Positions 8,343 to 17,085 of a stretch of 64,000 nucleotides of DNA are shown piece after piece (the stretch's first letter is position 1; every line of letters starts with the position of its first letter). The notes under the pieces are model-generated. The model searched no databases. It saw nothing but the letters and a program-made list of their open reading frames with translations, and had not been told where the DNA came from. Made by a program: the position numbers and the translations under genes. The DNA is taken from positions 3,207,001 to 3,271,000 of the forward strand of contig NZ_CP106793.1 of the NCBI RefSeq assembly GCF_025642135.1, read 5' to 3'. The stretch comes from Streptomyces cynarae. Its GTDB lineage: Bacteria > Actinomycetota > Actinomycetes > Streptomycetales > Streptomycetaceae.

Positions 8343-9071
8343 ATGGCAAGGAGGAAACGAATCCCCTTCCGTTGGATTCGCATCTGGGCCACCGCGGGCA
8401 TCGCCTTCCCCGTGACGCTCGCCATCACCTCGGCGCCGTCGGCCGCGAGCGCTCCGCACATCCGCCCCGCCGGGGATGAAACACCGGAATGCCGGCTCAG
8501 CACAGGGCCTTTTCAACGGCAGGTGGAGAAGTATCTGGGTCTGCGCGAGGACGGAGAGCAGTCCGCGGAGGACTGCGCGGCCATCCAAGAGATGCAGCAG
8601 AAGTACGAGATCGACCCGGCGGACGGGTATGCCGGCCTCGTCAGCTACCGAGCCGCGAGCGTGACCTGGGCCGCGACCCACAAGAAGTCCCTCACCGGAT
8701 GCCCCAAGGCGGCGAAAGTCGCGGTCTGCGTGGACCAGAACCGTCAGTTGCTGTGGGTGCGGAAGAACAAGAAGATCGTCTTCGGGCCCGTCCCGGCGCG
8801 TACCGGCAGGCCGGGTTACCTCACCCGCAATGGCCGGCACAAGATCTACCGGCGCGTGGAGGACTTCTATTCGACGCAGTTTCCCGGCCCCATGCCGTTC
8901 AGCCAGTTCTTCGACCGCGGCGAGGCCCTTCACGCGAGCTACCGGCCGATTTTCGAGGACCCGGGATCGCACGGGTGCGTGAATCTACGGTACGACGACG
9001 CCAAGGCGCTCTGGTCCCTGCTCCGCATCGGTGACAGCGTCTACCTCTGGGGCACCAGGAAGGGAGAGTAG
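8343..9071 (+). CDS. Secreted L,D-transpeptidase (YkuD family)
   Basis: A 242-aa protein. A basic start (MARRKRIPFRWIRIW) and hydrophobic stretch form an export signal ending near residue 37. A small helical domain with paired Cys (CRLSTGPFQRQVEKYLGL to AEDCAAIQEMQQKY) resembles peptidoglycan-binding modules. The C-terminal YkuD domain carries the catalytic motif SHGCVNL with Cys at about 212 and an upstream His in EALHASYRPIF. These enzymes form 3-3 crosslinks in peptidoglycan outside the membrane. The ATG at 8343 is preferred because the signal peptide follows it directly. It is monocistronic. Confidence 0.9.
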   Translation: MARRKRIPFRWIRIWATAGIAFPVTLAITSAPSAASAPHIRPAGDETPECRLSTGPFQRQVEKYLGLREDGEQSAEDCAAIQEMQQKYEIDPADGYAGLVSYRAASVTWAATHKKSLTGCPKAAKVAVCVDQNRQLLWVRKNKKIVFGPVPARTGRPGYLTRNGRHKIYRRVEDFYSTQFPGPMPFSQFFDRGEALHASYRPIFEDPGSHGCVNLRYDDAKALWSLLRIGDSVYLWGTRKGE

Positions 9072-9164
9072 TCGCACGGCGAATTCCCGGGCGGCCGTCC
9101 ACAGGGCCACCGGGCCGCCGTACTCCGTCCGATAAGGTGCCCCCGTTGATCAAAGGGGGCTGAC

Positions 9165-10124
9165 ATGCGGCTTCGCTGTGCCGTGCTCGACGACTTCCAG
9201 CAGATCGCGACGACCGTCGCGGACTGGTCACCGATCGGGGACCGGGTGGAGGTGGTGTCCTTCGCCGAGCACTTCGACGACGAGGAGGCCCTGGTCACGG
9301 CGCTGGCGGAGTTCGACATCGTGGTCACGCTGCGCGAGCGCGTGCCGTTCCCGGGCTCGCTGTTCGCCCGGCTGCCCCGACTGCGACTGCTCGTCGCCTC
9401 CGGCATGCGCAACAGCGTCATCGACTACGCCGCCGCGAAGGCGCACGGGGTGACCGTCTGCGGCACCGAGAGTTCGGGCACACCGCCCGTCGAGCTGACC
9501 TGGGCCCTGCTGCTCGCGCTCGCGCGCGGCATCGTCGAGGAGAACAACGCCCTGCGGCACGGCGGCCCTTGGCAGAGCACCGTGGGCGCGGACCTGCACG
9601 GACGGCGGCTCGGACTCCTCGGTCTCGGCAGGATCGGCAGCCGGGTGGCGCGGGTCGGGCTCGCGTTCGGAATGGAGGTCGCCGCCTGGAGCGAGAACCT
9701 CACGAAGGAGCGCGCGGACGAGGTCGGGGTGGAACTCGCCGGGTCCAAGGAGGAGTTGCTCGCGACAAGCGACTTCGTCTCGGTGCACCTCGCGCTCGGT
9801 GACCGCACCCGCGACCTGGTCGGCGCCCGTGAACTGGCGCTCATGAAGCCGACCGCCTACCTGATCAACACCTCACGTGCCGCCATCGTCGACCAGGACG
9901 CCCTGCTCGCGGCCCTGCACGAGGGCCGTATCGCGGGCGCGGGCGTCGACGTGTTCGACGTGGAACCGCTTCCGGCCGACCACCCGATGCGCACCGCCCC
10001 GCGCCTGCTCGCCACCCCGCACCTGGGCTACGTCTCGCGCGGCAACTACGCGACGTACTACGGCCAGGCCGTGGAGGACATCCAGGCGTACCTGGCGGGG
10101 AAGCCGGTGCGCCGCCTCGGCTGA
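9165..10124 (+). CDS. D-isomer specific 2-hydroxyacid dehydrogenase family protein
   Basis: A 319-aa protein with split catalytic and NAD-binding domains. GLLGLGRIGSRVARVGLAFG (about residues 146-165) is the Rossmann nucleotide loop. INTSRAAIVDQDALLAAL carries the catalytic Arg region, and LLATPHLGYVS the catalytic His with its preceding acidic residue in VFDVEPLP. The family interconverts 2-oxo acids and D-2-hydroxy acids, for example phosphoglycerate or glyoxylate/hydroxypyruvate. Length is close to D-3-phosphoglycerate dehydrogenase without its regulatory domain. The ATG at 9165 follows AAAGGGGGC. No linked pathway genes, so substrate unknown. Confidence 0.9.
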   Translation: MRLRCAVLDDFQQIATTVADWSPIGDRVEVVSFAEHFDDEEALVTALAEFDIVVTLRERVPFPGSLFARLPRLRLLVASGMRNSVIDYAAAKAHGVTVCGTESSGTPPVELTWALLLALARGIVEENNALRHGGPWQSTVGADLHGRRLGLLGLGRIGSRVARVGLAFGMEVAAWSENLTKERADEVGVELAGSKEELLATSDFVSVHLALGDRTRDLVGARELALMKPTAYLINTSRAAIVDQDALLAALHEGRIAGAGVDVFDVEPLPADHPMRTAPRLLATPHLGYVSRGNYATYYGQAVEDIQAYLAGKPVRRLG

Positions 10125-10141
10125 TCGGCGGCCGCAGAGCC

Positions 10142-10639
10142 TCAGCCGCGCAGCCTGAGGGCCGGCACCAGGACGTGCGCGGCCGTGGTCAGCGTCTCCT
10201 CGGCGCCCGCGAACGCCGCCAGCCGCTCCGGCTCGACGGGCCTGCCGGGCGCGGCCTCGGGCCAGGGGCGGGTGGCGAACAGGAAGTAGGCGTGGCCCCG
10301 TGCGCGGAGGGCGGCGAGCCACTGGGGCGGCACGGCGCACTGGGCGTTCAGATACGGCATCGTGACGACGGCCTGGCCCGCCTCGGCCAGCAACGTCACG
10401 GGCAGGCCGGGGCGCTGGGTGCCGTCGATGAGCTGATCGCCCGGGTGCAGCCCGTTGGCGCGCAGCAGCGCCTCGACGGCGGCCGCCGAGCCCTCCGGAC
10501 CGCTCTCCCCGTCGCCGAGGGAGTAGGCGAGCAGGTAGGGCATGTCCCCGCCGGGGGCCTCGCCGCTCCAGGCCAGGACGACGAGCGTGCCGAGGTCGGC
10601 GGCGCGGAAGGGGCGCGTTGCGCTGGAAGTTGTGGTCAC
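10142..10639 (-). CDS. DUF5949-like protein of unknown function
   Basis: A 165-aa soluble protein starting at GTG 10639-10637. The opening TTTSSATRPFRAADLGTLVV and the AWSGEAPGGDMPYLLAYSLG block match, from memory, the Streptomyces family DUF5949. No signal peptide, membrane segment or catalytic motif is visible. It converges on the dehydrogenase gene with only 17 bp between the stops. Function unknown. Confidence 0.75.
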   Translation of the reverse strand: MTTTSSATRPFRAADLGTLVVLAWSGEAPGGDMPYLLAYSLGDGESGPEGSAAAVEALLRANGLHPGDQLIDGTQRPGLPVTLLAEAGQAVVTMPYLNAQCAVPPQWLAALRARGHAYFLFATRPWPEAAPGRPVEPERLAAFAGAEETLTTAAHVLVPALRLRG

Positions 10640-10795
10640 CGCGGAACCGTATCGACGGCCCGGCGGCCCACCGGGCGGTTTCTCGCCCGACCGGGGGATG
10701 CGGACGGCGGCGACCACACGAACGAGGGACCCGGACGGCCAGAGCCTGTCTTTCGGATCAGGTCGGCTGCGAGGAAGGGCCCTTCGCAACACGCC

Positions 10796-11092
10796 CTAGC
10801 GGCCCCGGAGCGGGAGACCGCCGAGCAGCCGGGTGGGGCCGGCCTGCCGGTTGAGGGCGGCCGCCGCGCCGTTCACGGTACTCAGCACCGAGTGCTTGTT
10901 CTCGGTGTCCAGGGTGTCGGACTGGTGGGCGATGGGACGGATGTCAAGGGTCTTCTGGGTGGTGACGGTCTGCAGCGCACCGTTGAGGCTGGTGGGCGTC
11001 AGGTCGGAGGCGTCGTCGGCGAAGGCGGGTGCGGTGACGCCGGCTGCGACCAGGGACCCGGCGACGACGGCGACGGCCTTGAGGGACTTCAT
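10796..11092 (-). CDS. Small secreted protein of unknown function
   Basis: A 98-aa protein with a clear signal peptide (MKSLKAVAVVAGSLVAAGVTAPAFA, cleavage near residue 25). The mature part is about 73 residues, polar at first (SDTLDTENKHSV) and ending in LGGLPLRGR. There is no cysteine, so it is not a chaplin. It lies in a stretch rich in cell-surface genes and may be an aerial-hypha or wall-associated factor. Its promoter contains an inverted repeat at 11132-11149. Confidence 0.75.
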   Translation of the reverse strand: MKSLKAVAVVAGSLVAAGVTAPAFADDASDLTPTSLNGALQTVTTQKTLDIRPIAHQSDTLDTENKHSVLSTVNGAAAALNRQAGPTRLLGGLPLRGR

Positions 11093-11104
11093 CCGTGTTC
11101 CTTT

Positions 11105-11150
11105 CTTCGGCGACCGAGGTCACCGGAGCTTCGGTGACCGAAGTCACCGG
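11105..11150. promoter_or_regulatory. Repeated inverted motif upstream of small secreted protein
   Basis: CGGTGAC-cgaa-GTCACCG (11132-11149) is a perfect 7-bp inverted repeat. A close direct copy of its right half (GACCGAGGTCACCGGAG) lies about 25 bp to the left. The motif falls 12-60 bp upstream of the start codon at 11092. It could bind a dimeric regulator or form an RNA hairpin in the leader. Confidence 0.45.
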
Positions 11151-11228
11151 AGGGGACGGTTGCGTCCTGGCTAACGAGCCCCCGACCCGGCGGAAACCCT
11201 TAGGGCCTCTCGTTTGGATCAGGCCGGT

Positions 11229-11945
11229 TCAGCGCTTGGGCGGGTACGGCATGGCCGAGACCGTGTGCTGCGGCGGGTCCGTGGGCGTGCCGGCCGGCGC
11301 GAGCTTCGAGCCGGACGTCGGAGAAGACGTCGGCGTGGTCGTCGGGCTGGGCTTGGCGGTGGCGCTCCCGCTCGGCTTCGGCATCAGCGACGGCGGGAGG
11401 CTGGGCATGCTCGGCAGGCTGGGGAGGGGCGGCATGGTCACCCCGCCGGCCACGGAGGCGACGAGGACGCTGATGAGCTTGTTGAGCACGGTCGTGGCCG
11501 CGGGCAGTACCTGACCGCCGTTGCCGGACGTGGTCGCCGCGGACAGGTCGTCGACCGCCTTGCGCAGAGCGGCGAGCGCGTCGCCCTGTACGTCGTTGCG
11601 CGAGGGTATGGGCCCGGTCGGCGCCGGGCTGGGCCGGGTGATCCTGGTGACGGCGTCCTGCGCGGCCCTGCTGAGCTTGGCCGCCTCCTTGGCGGGCAGC
11701 CGGTGGTTGTCCGCCGTGAGCGCGGCCTTGACGAGCTCGGAGACCGGCGCCACGGCACGGTCGGCTCCGGTGAGCCGCTGGACCCGGGGCAGAAGCACCT
11801 CCGGACCGGGCAGCGGGGCGGAGGCGTGGGTCCGGCCGCGGGGCGCGTCGTGGTCGGCCGCCACCGCGGCGGGGCCGGTGATGCCGAGCAGCAAGGTGGC
11901 GCAGACAGCGGAGGAAGCAAGGCGGCGGGTGGACAGAGCAGGCAT
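11229..11945 (-). CDS. Secreted proline/serine/threonine-rich protein
   Basis: A 238-aa protein starting at ATG 11945-11943. The signal peptide spans MPALSTRRLASSAVCATLLL to about residue 30 (ITGPAAVAA). A central helical part (residues 45-150) follows. The tail from about 170 is rich in P, S and T with repeats such as LPSLPSMPSLPPSL and PTTTPTSSPTSGS. No catalytic motif, sortase motif or membrane anchor is visible. The tail looks like a wall-spanning linker, but nothing globular follows it. It lies beside a chaplin gene; function unknown. Confidence 0.8.
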   Translation of the reverse strand: MPALSTRRLASSAVCATLLLGITGPAAVAADHDAPRGRTHASAPLPGPEVLLPRVQRLTGADRAVAPVSELVKAALTADNHRLPAKEAAKLSRAAQDAVTRITRPSPAPTGPIPSRNDVQGDALAALRKAVDDLSAATTSGNGGQVLPAATTVLNKLISVLVASVAGGVTMPPLPSLPSMPSLPPSLMPKPSGSATAKPSPTTTPTSSPTSGSKLAPAGTPTDPPQHTVSAMPYPPKR

Positions 11946-12143
11946 GAGTGGTCCCCTTCGTGGTCGGTGAGGGTGCTTGTGCTCACCGTGGAAGGAGCCG
12001 CCATGGCCTGCAACAGATCGGCCGCCCGCAGTAGCGTCCGCGGCCCGTCGGACACCACGTTTCCGCTGGTGAGGGGCCATATGAGCGGGTTGGTGACGGC
12101 GCCACCCGTTCGGGGCAACGCCGAACGGGCGCAAAGACGCCAA

Positions 12144-12174
12144 CCGGCCGTCCCCCCGAGGGGGGAACGGCCGG
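12144..12174 (-). terminator. Terminator hairpin after the short chaplin gene
   Basis: CCGGCCGT-CCCCCC-GAG-GGGGG pairs through to ACGGCCGG, a stem of more than 12 bp with a very short loop. It begins 23 bp past the chaplin stop codon in the direction of transcription. There is no U-tract, as is common in Streptomyces. Confidence 0.7.
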
Positions 12175-12196
12175 CAGAAGGGTCCGCTGTCGGGCG

Positions 12197-12436
12197 TCAG
12201 CCGTTGGCGCAGGTGTTGCCGAACGCCGGGTTCAGCAGGCCGACGACGTCGATCGTGTTCCCGCACACGTTGACCGGAACGTGAATCGGGACCTGCACGA
12301 CGTTGCCCGACAGAACGCCCGGAGAGTTGTCGGCGGCGGCGCTTGCGCCGCTGTCGGCGGCGGCGATGCCGGCGGTGCCCGCCACGGCCGCGGCGGCAAC
12401 GGAGGTCAGGGCAAGGCCCTTCGCGATACGCGACAT
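12197..12436 (-). CDS. Short chaplin (hydrophobic aerial-hypha protein)
   Basis: A 79-aa precursor: signal peptide of about 27 residues (MSRIAKGLALTSVAAAAVAG ending in AAA), then one chaplin domain. Landmarks are NSPGVLSGNVVQVPIHVPVN, VCGNTIDVVGLLNPAFG and NTCANG, with the two Cys (57 and 76) that form the conserved disulphide. Short chaplins assemble into amyloid-like films on aerial hyphae and spores and lower surface tension. A typical RBS region and strong hairpin terminator flank the gene. It is separate from the main chaplin/rodlin group at 24-26.5 kb and resembles the ChpE-H short forms. Confidence 0.95.
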   Translation of the reverse strand: MSRIAKGLALTSVAAAAVAGTAGIAAADSGASAAADNSPGVLSGNVVQVPIHVPVNVCGNTIDVVGLLNPAFGNTCANG

Positions 12437-12700
12437 GGAGAGGTGCTCCTTGGGGATCGTCACAACAGCCGGGCGGAATGCCCGACGTTGAGTCAACTGC
12501 GATGCACCCGCCCGGGTTGCGCCTCCGATGGGGTGATCTCCGGAATTGCCACGCTTCACCCTTCCGGGACACTTGACCGGTTTCCGTGTGCCGCAGCAGC
12601 TCGTGCACCGCAGGGGCCGGCATCCCAGGCCGTGGCCGGGCGGTCGCTGCCGCGCCGTGCGAACCGGTGACGCGTACGGATCCCGGCCGTTCAGGCCACC

Positions 12701-12735
12701 CCGGCCCGGCCCTGCCCCCGTGCAGGGCGGGCCGG
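12701..12735 (-). terminator. Hairpin in the 370-bp space between AraC and chaplin genes
   Basis: CCGGCCC-G-GCCCTGC pairs with GCAGGGC-GGGCCGG (14 bp with one bulged G). It lies 73 bp past the AraC-type gene's stop and upstream of the chaplin promoter, so it probably insulates the two. The rest of 12437-12807 holds no gene that I can support; it should contain the chaplin promoter. Confidence 0.6.
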
Positions 12736-12807
12736 ACCCGCTGCGCCGGGACCGGCTCGCCGGTCCGCGCGTTCCCCCGCAGCGACCGCCACGGGCCCAG
12801 CGTGCCG

Positions 12808-13767
12808 TCAGGCGATCCTTCCGGTCTTGGAGAAAAGCGCACTGTCGTTCGGCGAGAGCACCAGGCTCGTCGCCTCCCCCGTCATCCGGTCCGCCCCGGG
12901 CGGCCCGGACCGCGTCGCCGCCACCGCTCCGCGCGCCGCGGCGAACTCCCGGGGCGTGCACCCGGTCATCGCCCTGAACTCCCCGCTCAGATGCGCCTGG
13001 TCGTAGAAGCCGCAGAGCGCCGCGGTCTCGGCGGCCGACCGCCCGGAGGCGAGCAGCCGCCGGGCGCGTTGCAGCCGCAGCACACGGGCCGCGGCCTTCG
13101 GGCCCAGCCCGATCTGTTCGCGGAACCGGTTCTCCAACTGCCGTACGCTCCACCCGACCTCGTCCGCGAGCCGCGCCACCGGCACGGCACCTCCACTGCG
13201 CCGCAGCAGCGACCAGGCGCGCACCACCCGGGCCGAACTCGGCGGCCCTGCCTGCGTCCAGTGCGCGAGCACGTCGTCGAGCAGCCGGAAACGGTCCGCC
13301 CAGGCGGGCAGCGCGGCCAGTGCGGCGGCGAGTTCGGCCACGCCCGCCCCGCCGCCACGACCTGCCGGACGCGGCAACTCGTCCGGGTCGACGGGCCGGT
13401 TGGTCAACTCGTACTGAGAGGCGCCGAAGAGGGTGAACGCGGCCCACGGGGTGAGCAGGATCTCGATGCCGAAGATGCGGCCGCCGTGCTCGCCGACGGC
13501 CGCCGTGGTGTTCAGCCCGGAGTACACCGACTCAAGGGTCGTCGGGGGCCGGCCGGGCCGAGCGATACGGACGGAGCCCTCGAAGCCCAGCAGGAGCGTG
13601 GCCGCGCCGATGGGGGTCTCCAGGCGGCTGCGCGGGCCGTCGAGCGCGAGCCGGATCCCCCGGTAGCTGATCACACCGGGTCGCAGCCGGGGGTGCGGCC
13701 GCGCGACCACGGTTTCCCAACTCCCGTCCGGTCCGCGCCCACTGCGCGCCGCCATCCCGCTCGCCAT
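12808..13767 (-). CDS. AraC family transcriptional regulator
   Basis: About 319 aa from the preferred ATG at 13767-13765; an upstream in-frame start at 13815 would add 16 residues. A jelly-roll-like N-terminal sensing half is followed by a C-terminal AraC DNA-binding domain with two helix-turn-helix units: VPVARLADEVGWSVRQLENR (about residues 205-224) and AETAALCGFYDQAHLSGEFR with the TGCTPREF signature near the end. It is divergent from the inositol kinase gene with 180 bp between starts, so it might control inositol genes, but nothing in the sequence proves this. Confidence 0.9.
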   Translation of the reverse strand: MASGMAARSGRGPDGSWETVVARPHPRLRPGVISYRGIRLALDGPRSRLETPIGAATLLLGFEGSVRIARPGRPPTTLESVYSGLNTTAAVGEHGGRIFGIEILLTPWAAFTLFGASQYELTNRPVDPDELPRPAGRGGGAGVAELAAALAALPAWADRFRLLDDVLAHWTQAGPPSSARVVRAWSLLRRSGGAVPVARLADEVGWSVRQLENRFREQIGLGPKAAARVLRLQRARRLLASGRSAAETAALCGFYDQAHLSGEFRAMTGCTPREFAAARGAVAATRSGPPGADRMTGEATSLVLSPNDSALFSKTGRIA

Positions 13768-13947
13768 ACGCCCTCCCGGGACACCCGGAAACCACCCATG
13801 GTGCCCACCCTCCACAGCCTCCGAAAGCCCACCGGCCCTCGATTTCCCGAAACCACGTCAAGGTGTCATCCGAATGTCTGGACAAAACATTGACAGGGCT
13901 CCCCGGCACGGCTAGACCTGGGGGACAGCCGAAGCGAAGGGAACCCG

Positions 13948-14901
13948 ATGGAGGCCTACGACCTGATCACCATGGGCCGGATCGGCGTGGACCTCTATCC
14001 ACTGCAGACCGGGGTGTCCCTGCCGCAGGTGACGTCCTTCGGGAAATTCCTGGGCGGTTCGGCGACGAACGTCGCGGTCGCCGCAGCCCGGCTCGGCCGG
14101 CGTACGGCGGTGATCACGCGCACGGGCGACGACCCCTTCGGCGCCTACCTCCACGAGGCGCTGCACGGCTTCGGCGTCGACGACCGCTGGGTCACAGCGG
14201 TGCCCGGGCTGCCGACACCGGTCACGTTCTGCGAGATCTTCCCACCGGACGACTTCCCGCTGTACTTCTACCGGCAGCCCAAGGCGCCGGACCTGGAGAT
14301 CGACGCGCACGAGCTGGACCTGGACGCGATCCGCGCCGCGCGCGTCTTCTGGATCACGGGCACGGGCCTGTGCGAGGAGCCCAGCCGCACCGCCACGCTC
14401 GCGGCGCTCGCCCACCGCGCCAAGGCCGGTACGACGGTCTTCGACCTCGACTGGCGGCCCATGTTCTGGCGCGATCCGGACACCGCGCGTCCGTTCTACG
14501 CCGAGGCCCTGCGCCACACCACCGTCGCGGTCGGCAACGTCGACGAGGTGGAGATCGCCACCGGTGAGCGCGATCCGCACGCCGCCGCACGCGCCCTGCT
14601 GGACGCCGGTGTCGAGCTGGCCGTGGTCAAACAAGGGCCCAAGGGCGTCCTCGCGGTCAGCAGCACGGGCGAGTCGGCCGAGGTGCCGCCGCTCCCGGTG
14701 AAGGTCCTCAACGGCCTCGGCGCGGGCGACGCCTTCGGCGGGTCGCTGTGCCACGGGCTGCTGGCCGGCTGGGACCTGGAGCGGATCATGCGATACGGCA
14801 ACGCGGCGGGCGCCATCGTCGCCTCCCGCCTGGAGTGCTCCTCCGCCATGCCCACGGCCGACGAGGTGGAGGCGGCGATCACGGCGGGAGCGGTGCTGTG
14901 A
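13948..14901 (+). CDS. iolC: 5-dehydro-2-deoxygluconokinase IolC (PfkB family)
   Basis: A 317-aa sugar kinase of the PfkB/ribokinase family. FLGGSATNVAVAAARLGRRT (about residues 36-55) is signature 1. LNGLGAGDAFGGSLCHGLL near residue 253 is signature 2, with the catalytic Asp in GAGDAF. The N-terminus YDLITMGRIGVDLYPLQTGV is characteristic of IolC, which phosphorylates 2-deoxy-5-keto-gluconate in myo-inositol breakdown. The identification is strengthened by iolD and mmsA downstream and an iolB remnant immediately after it. Start ATG at 13948 follows GAAGGGAACCCG. Confidence 0.92.
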   Translation: MEAYDLITMGRIGVDLYPLQTGVSLPQVTSFGKFLGGSATNVAVAAARLGRRTAVITRTGDDPFGAYLHEALHGFGVDDRWVTAVPGLPTPVTFCEIFPPDDFPLYFYRQPKAPDLEIDAHELDLDAIRAARVFWITGTGLCEEPSRTATLAALAHRAKAGTTVFDLDWRPMFWRDPDTARPFYAEALRHTTVAVGNVDEVEIATGERDPHAAARALLDAGVELAVVKQGPKGVLAVSSTGESAEVPPLPVKVLNGLGAGDAFGGSLCHGLLAGWDLERIMRYGNAAGAIVASRLECSSAMPTADEVEAAITAGAVL

Positions 14902-14950
14902 CCACCGGGACGAAAACATAGCGGACAAAGCTGAACAACTCCCGGGCAGG

Positions 14951-15110
14951 GACACCGTGTTCGCTGGCACGACCGGCCTCGCGCACGGGTCCGGACGCCC
15001 GGGCACCGATCGCCTCCGGCGCGGGAGACCGCTTCGCCCTGGCAGGAGCGAAGTGCGAGCGCAGACTCCCCGCCCGCTACGGCCCCGCGCCGGAGGTCCG
15101 AGCGACGTAC
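14951..15110 (+). pseudogene. Degraded iolB (5-deoxy-glucuronate isomerase) remnant
   Basis: The 286-bp space between iolC and iolD contains two recognisable pieces of IolB in different frames. VFAGTT begins at 14957. RFALAGAKCERRLPARYGPA (15030-15089), followed by PEV, lies one frame over. In intact IolB these occur close together as a DVFAG...RFALAG.CERRLPARYGPAP block, so perhaps 50-60 codons of a roughly 300-codon gene survive and both ends are gone. The position between iolC and iolD is where iolB belongs in Streptomyces. This is real decay, because most of the gene is missing. A functional iolB would have to be elsewhere. Confidence 0.72.
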
Positions 15111-15187
15111 GGTCGAGACGTGCAGGGCGGCAGGGCCGTACCCCAGGTGCGGATCTGCTTCCACCCGGACCACACGGAGGGATACCG

Positions 15188-17071
15188 ATGACCTCAACGA
15201 CGAGGCTCACGGTCGCTCAGGCGCTCGTACGCTTCCTGGCCGCCCAGTACACCGAGCGCGACGGCGTGCGCCGCCGGCTGATCGCCGCCACCTGGGGCGT
15301 CTTCGGGCACGGCAACGTCGCGGGCCTCGGGCAGGCGCTGGTCGAGTACCCCGACGCCATGCCGTACCACCAGGGTCGTAACGAGCAGTCGATGGTGCAC
15401 GCGGCGGTCGGCTTCGCCCGCCAGTCGAACCGGCTGTCCACGCACGCGGTGACGACGTCCATCGGGCCGGGCGCGACCAACCTGGTCACGGGTGCCGCCC
15501 TCGCCACGGTCAACCACCTCCCGGTCCTCCTGCTGCCCGGCGACGTCTTCGCCACCCGCCCCGCCGACCCGGTCCTCCAGCAGCTTCAGGTCCCGCACGC
15601 CGGCGATGTGTCCGTCAACGACTGTCTGCGCCCGGTGTCGAAGTACTTCGACCGGATCACCCGCCCGGATGCGCTGATACCGGCCGCCCTGCAGGCGATG
15701 CGCGTGCTCACCGACCCTGTGGAGACGGGCGCGGTCACGCTGGCGCTGCCGCAGGACGTGCAGGCGGAGGGCTTCGACTGGCCGGAGGAGTTCTTCGCCG
15801 AGCGGACCTGGAACGTGCGCCGCCCGGGACCCGACCCGATCGAACTCGGCGAGGCCGTCCGGGCCGTCCGCGGCGCCCGGCGTCCGCTCGTGATCGCGGG
15901 CGGCGGTGTCCACCACAGCCGCGCCGAGGAGGCCCTCGCCGAGTTCGCCGAGGCCACCGGCATCCCGGTCGCCTCCACCCAGGCCGGCAAGGGCTCGCTG
16001 CGCTGGGACCACCCCCAGGACGTCGGCGGCATCGGCCACACCGGCACCGCGGCCGCCGACGAGCTGGCCCGCACCGCCGACCTGGTCATCGGCGTCGGCA
16101 CCCGCTACACGGACTTCACCACGGCCTCCGGCACCCTCTTCGCCGGTGAGGGCGTCCGCTTCCTGAACATCAACATCGCCTCGTTCGACGGGCACAAGAT
16201 GTCCGGGACGCCGCTGGTCGCGGACGCCCGCAGCGGGCTGGAGGAGCTGACCGAGGCCCTGGAGCTGCACGACCACCGGGTCGATCCGGCGTACGTCACC
16301 GAGTACACGGAGGACAAGGAGCGCTGGGAGCAGCGCGTGGAGGCCTGCTTCGAGGCCGAGGAGCCGGATCTGCGGCCGACGCAGCCGCAGGTCGTCGGCG
16401 CTCTGGACGCGGTGGTGGACGAGTCGGACGTGATCATCAACGCGGCCGGTTCGCTCCCGGGCGACCTGCACAAGCTGTGGCGGTCCCGCTCCCGCGACCA
16501 GTACCACGTCGAGTACGGCTACTCGTGCATGGGGTACGAGATCCCGGCCGCGATCGGCGTGAAGCTGGCCGCGCCGGACCGGCCCGTGTGGGCACTGGTC
16601 GGCGACGGCACCTATCTGATGATGCCGACGGAGATCGTGACGGCCGTGCAGGAGGGCATCGCGATCAAGGTGCTGATCGTGCAGAACCACGGCTACGCGT
16701 CCATCGGCGGCCTGTCGGAGTCCGTGGGCGGCGAGCGGTTCGGCACCGCCTACCGCTTCCGCTCCGACGACGGCACGTACACGGGGGCGAAGCTGCCCGT
16801 GGACCTCGCCGCCAACGCGGCCAGTCTCGGGATGCGGGTGCTGCGCGCCAGGACCGTACGCGACCTGGGTGACGTGCTCGCCGAGGCGCGCGCCGCGGAC
16901 ACTCCCACATGTGTCTATGTGGAGACCGAAACCGCAGACACTGTGTCGGGCGCGCCTCCCGCGCAGGCCTGGTGGGATGTACCCGTGGCCGAAACCGCGA
17001 CCCGGCCGTCCGCGGTCAAGGCGCGCGAGGTCTACGAACGGCACGTTGCCACCCGACGCCGCCATCTGTGA
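15188..17071 (+). CDS. iolD: 3D-(3,5/4)-trihydroxycyclohexane-1,2-dione hydrolase IolD
   Basis: A 627-aa thiamine-diphosphate enzyme. The N-terminal PYR domain includes GVFGHGNVAGLGQAL and the conserved Glu in YHQGRNEQSMVHAAVGFARQ (about residues 60-79). A central domain follows. The PP domain has GDGTYLMMPTEIVTAVQEGI (about residue 475) with the GDG...N ThDP/Mg motif completed by VQNHGYASIGG. It opens the ring of diketo-inositol, giving 5-deoxy-glucuronate. The ATG at 15188 follows ACGGAGGGATACC, and mmsA follows after 14 bp. The sequence looks intact although the product-using step (iolB) next door is broken. Confidence 0.95.
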   Translation: MTSTTRLTVAQALVRFLAAQYTERDGVRRRLIAATWGVFGHGNVAGLGQALVEYPDAMPYHQGRNEQSMVHAAVGFARQSNRLSTHAVTTSIGPGATNLVTGAALATVNHLPVLLLPGDVFATRPADPVLQQLQVPHAGDVSVNDCLRPVSKYFDRITRPDALIPAALQAMRVLTDPVETGAVTLALPQDVQAEGFDWPEEFFAERTWNVRRPGPDPIELGEAVRAVRGARRPLVIAGGGVHHSRAEEALAEFAEATGIPVASTQAGKGSLRWDHPQDVGGIGHTGTAAADELARTADLVIGVGTRYTDFTTASGTLFAGEGVRFLNINIASFDGHKMSGTPLVADARSGLEELTEALELHDHRVDPAYVTEYTEDKERWEQRVEACFEAEEPDLRPTQPQVVGALDAVVDESDVIINAAGSLPGDLHKLWRSRSRDQYHVEYGYSCMGYEIPAAIGVKLAAPDRPVWALVGDGTYLMMPTEIVTAVQEGIAIKVLIVQNHGYASIGGLSESVGGERFGTAYRFRSDDGTYTGAKLPVDLAANAASLGMRVLRARTVRDLGDVLAEARAADTPTCVYVETETADTVSGAPPAQAWWDVPVAETATRPSAVKAREVYERHVATRRRHL

Positions 17072-17085
17072 AGGAGTTCTCGGGC

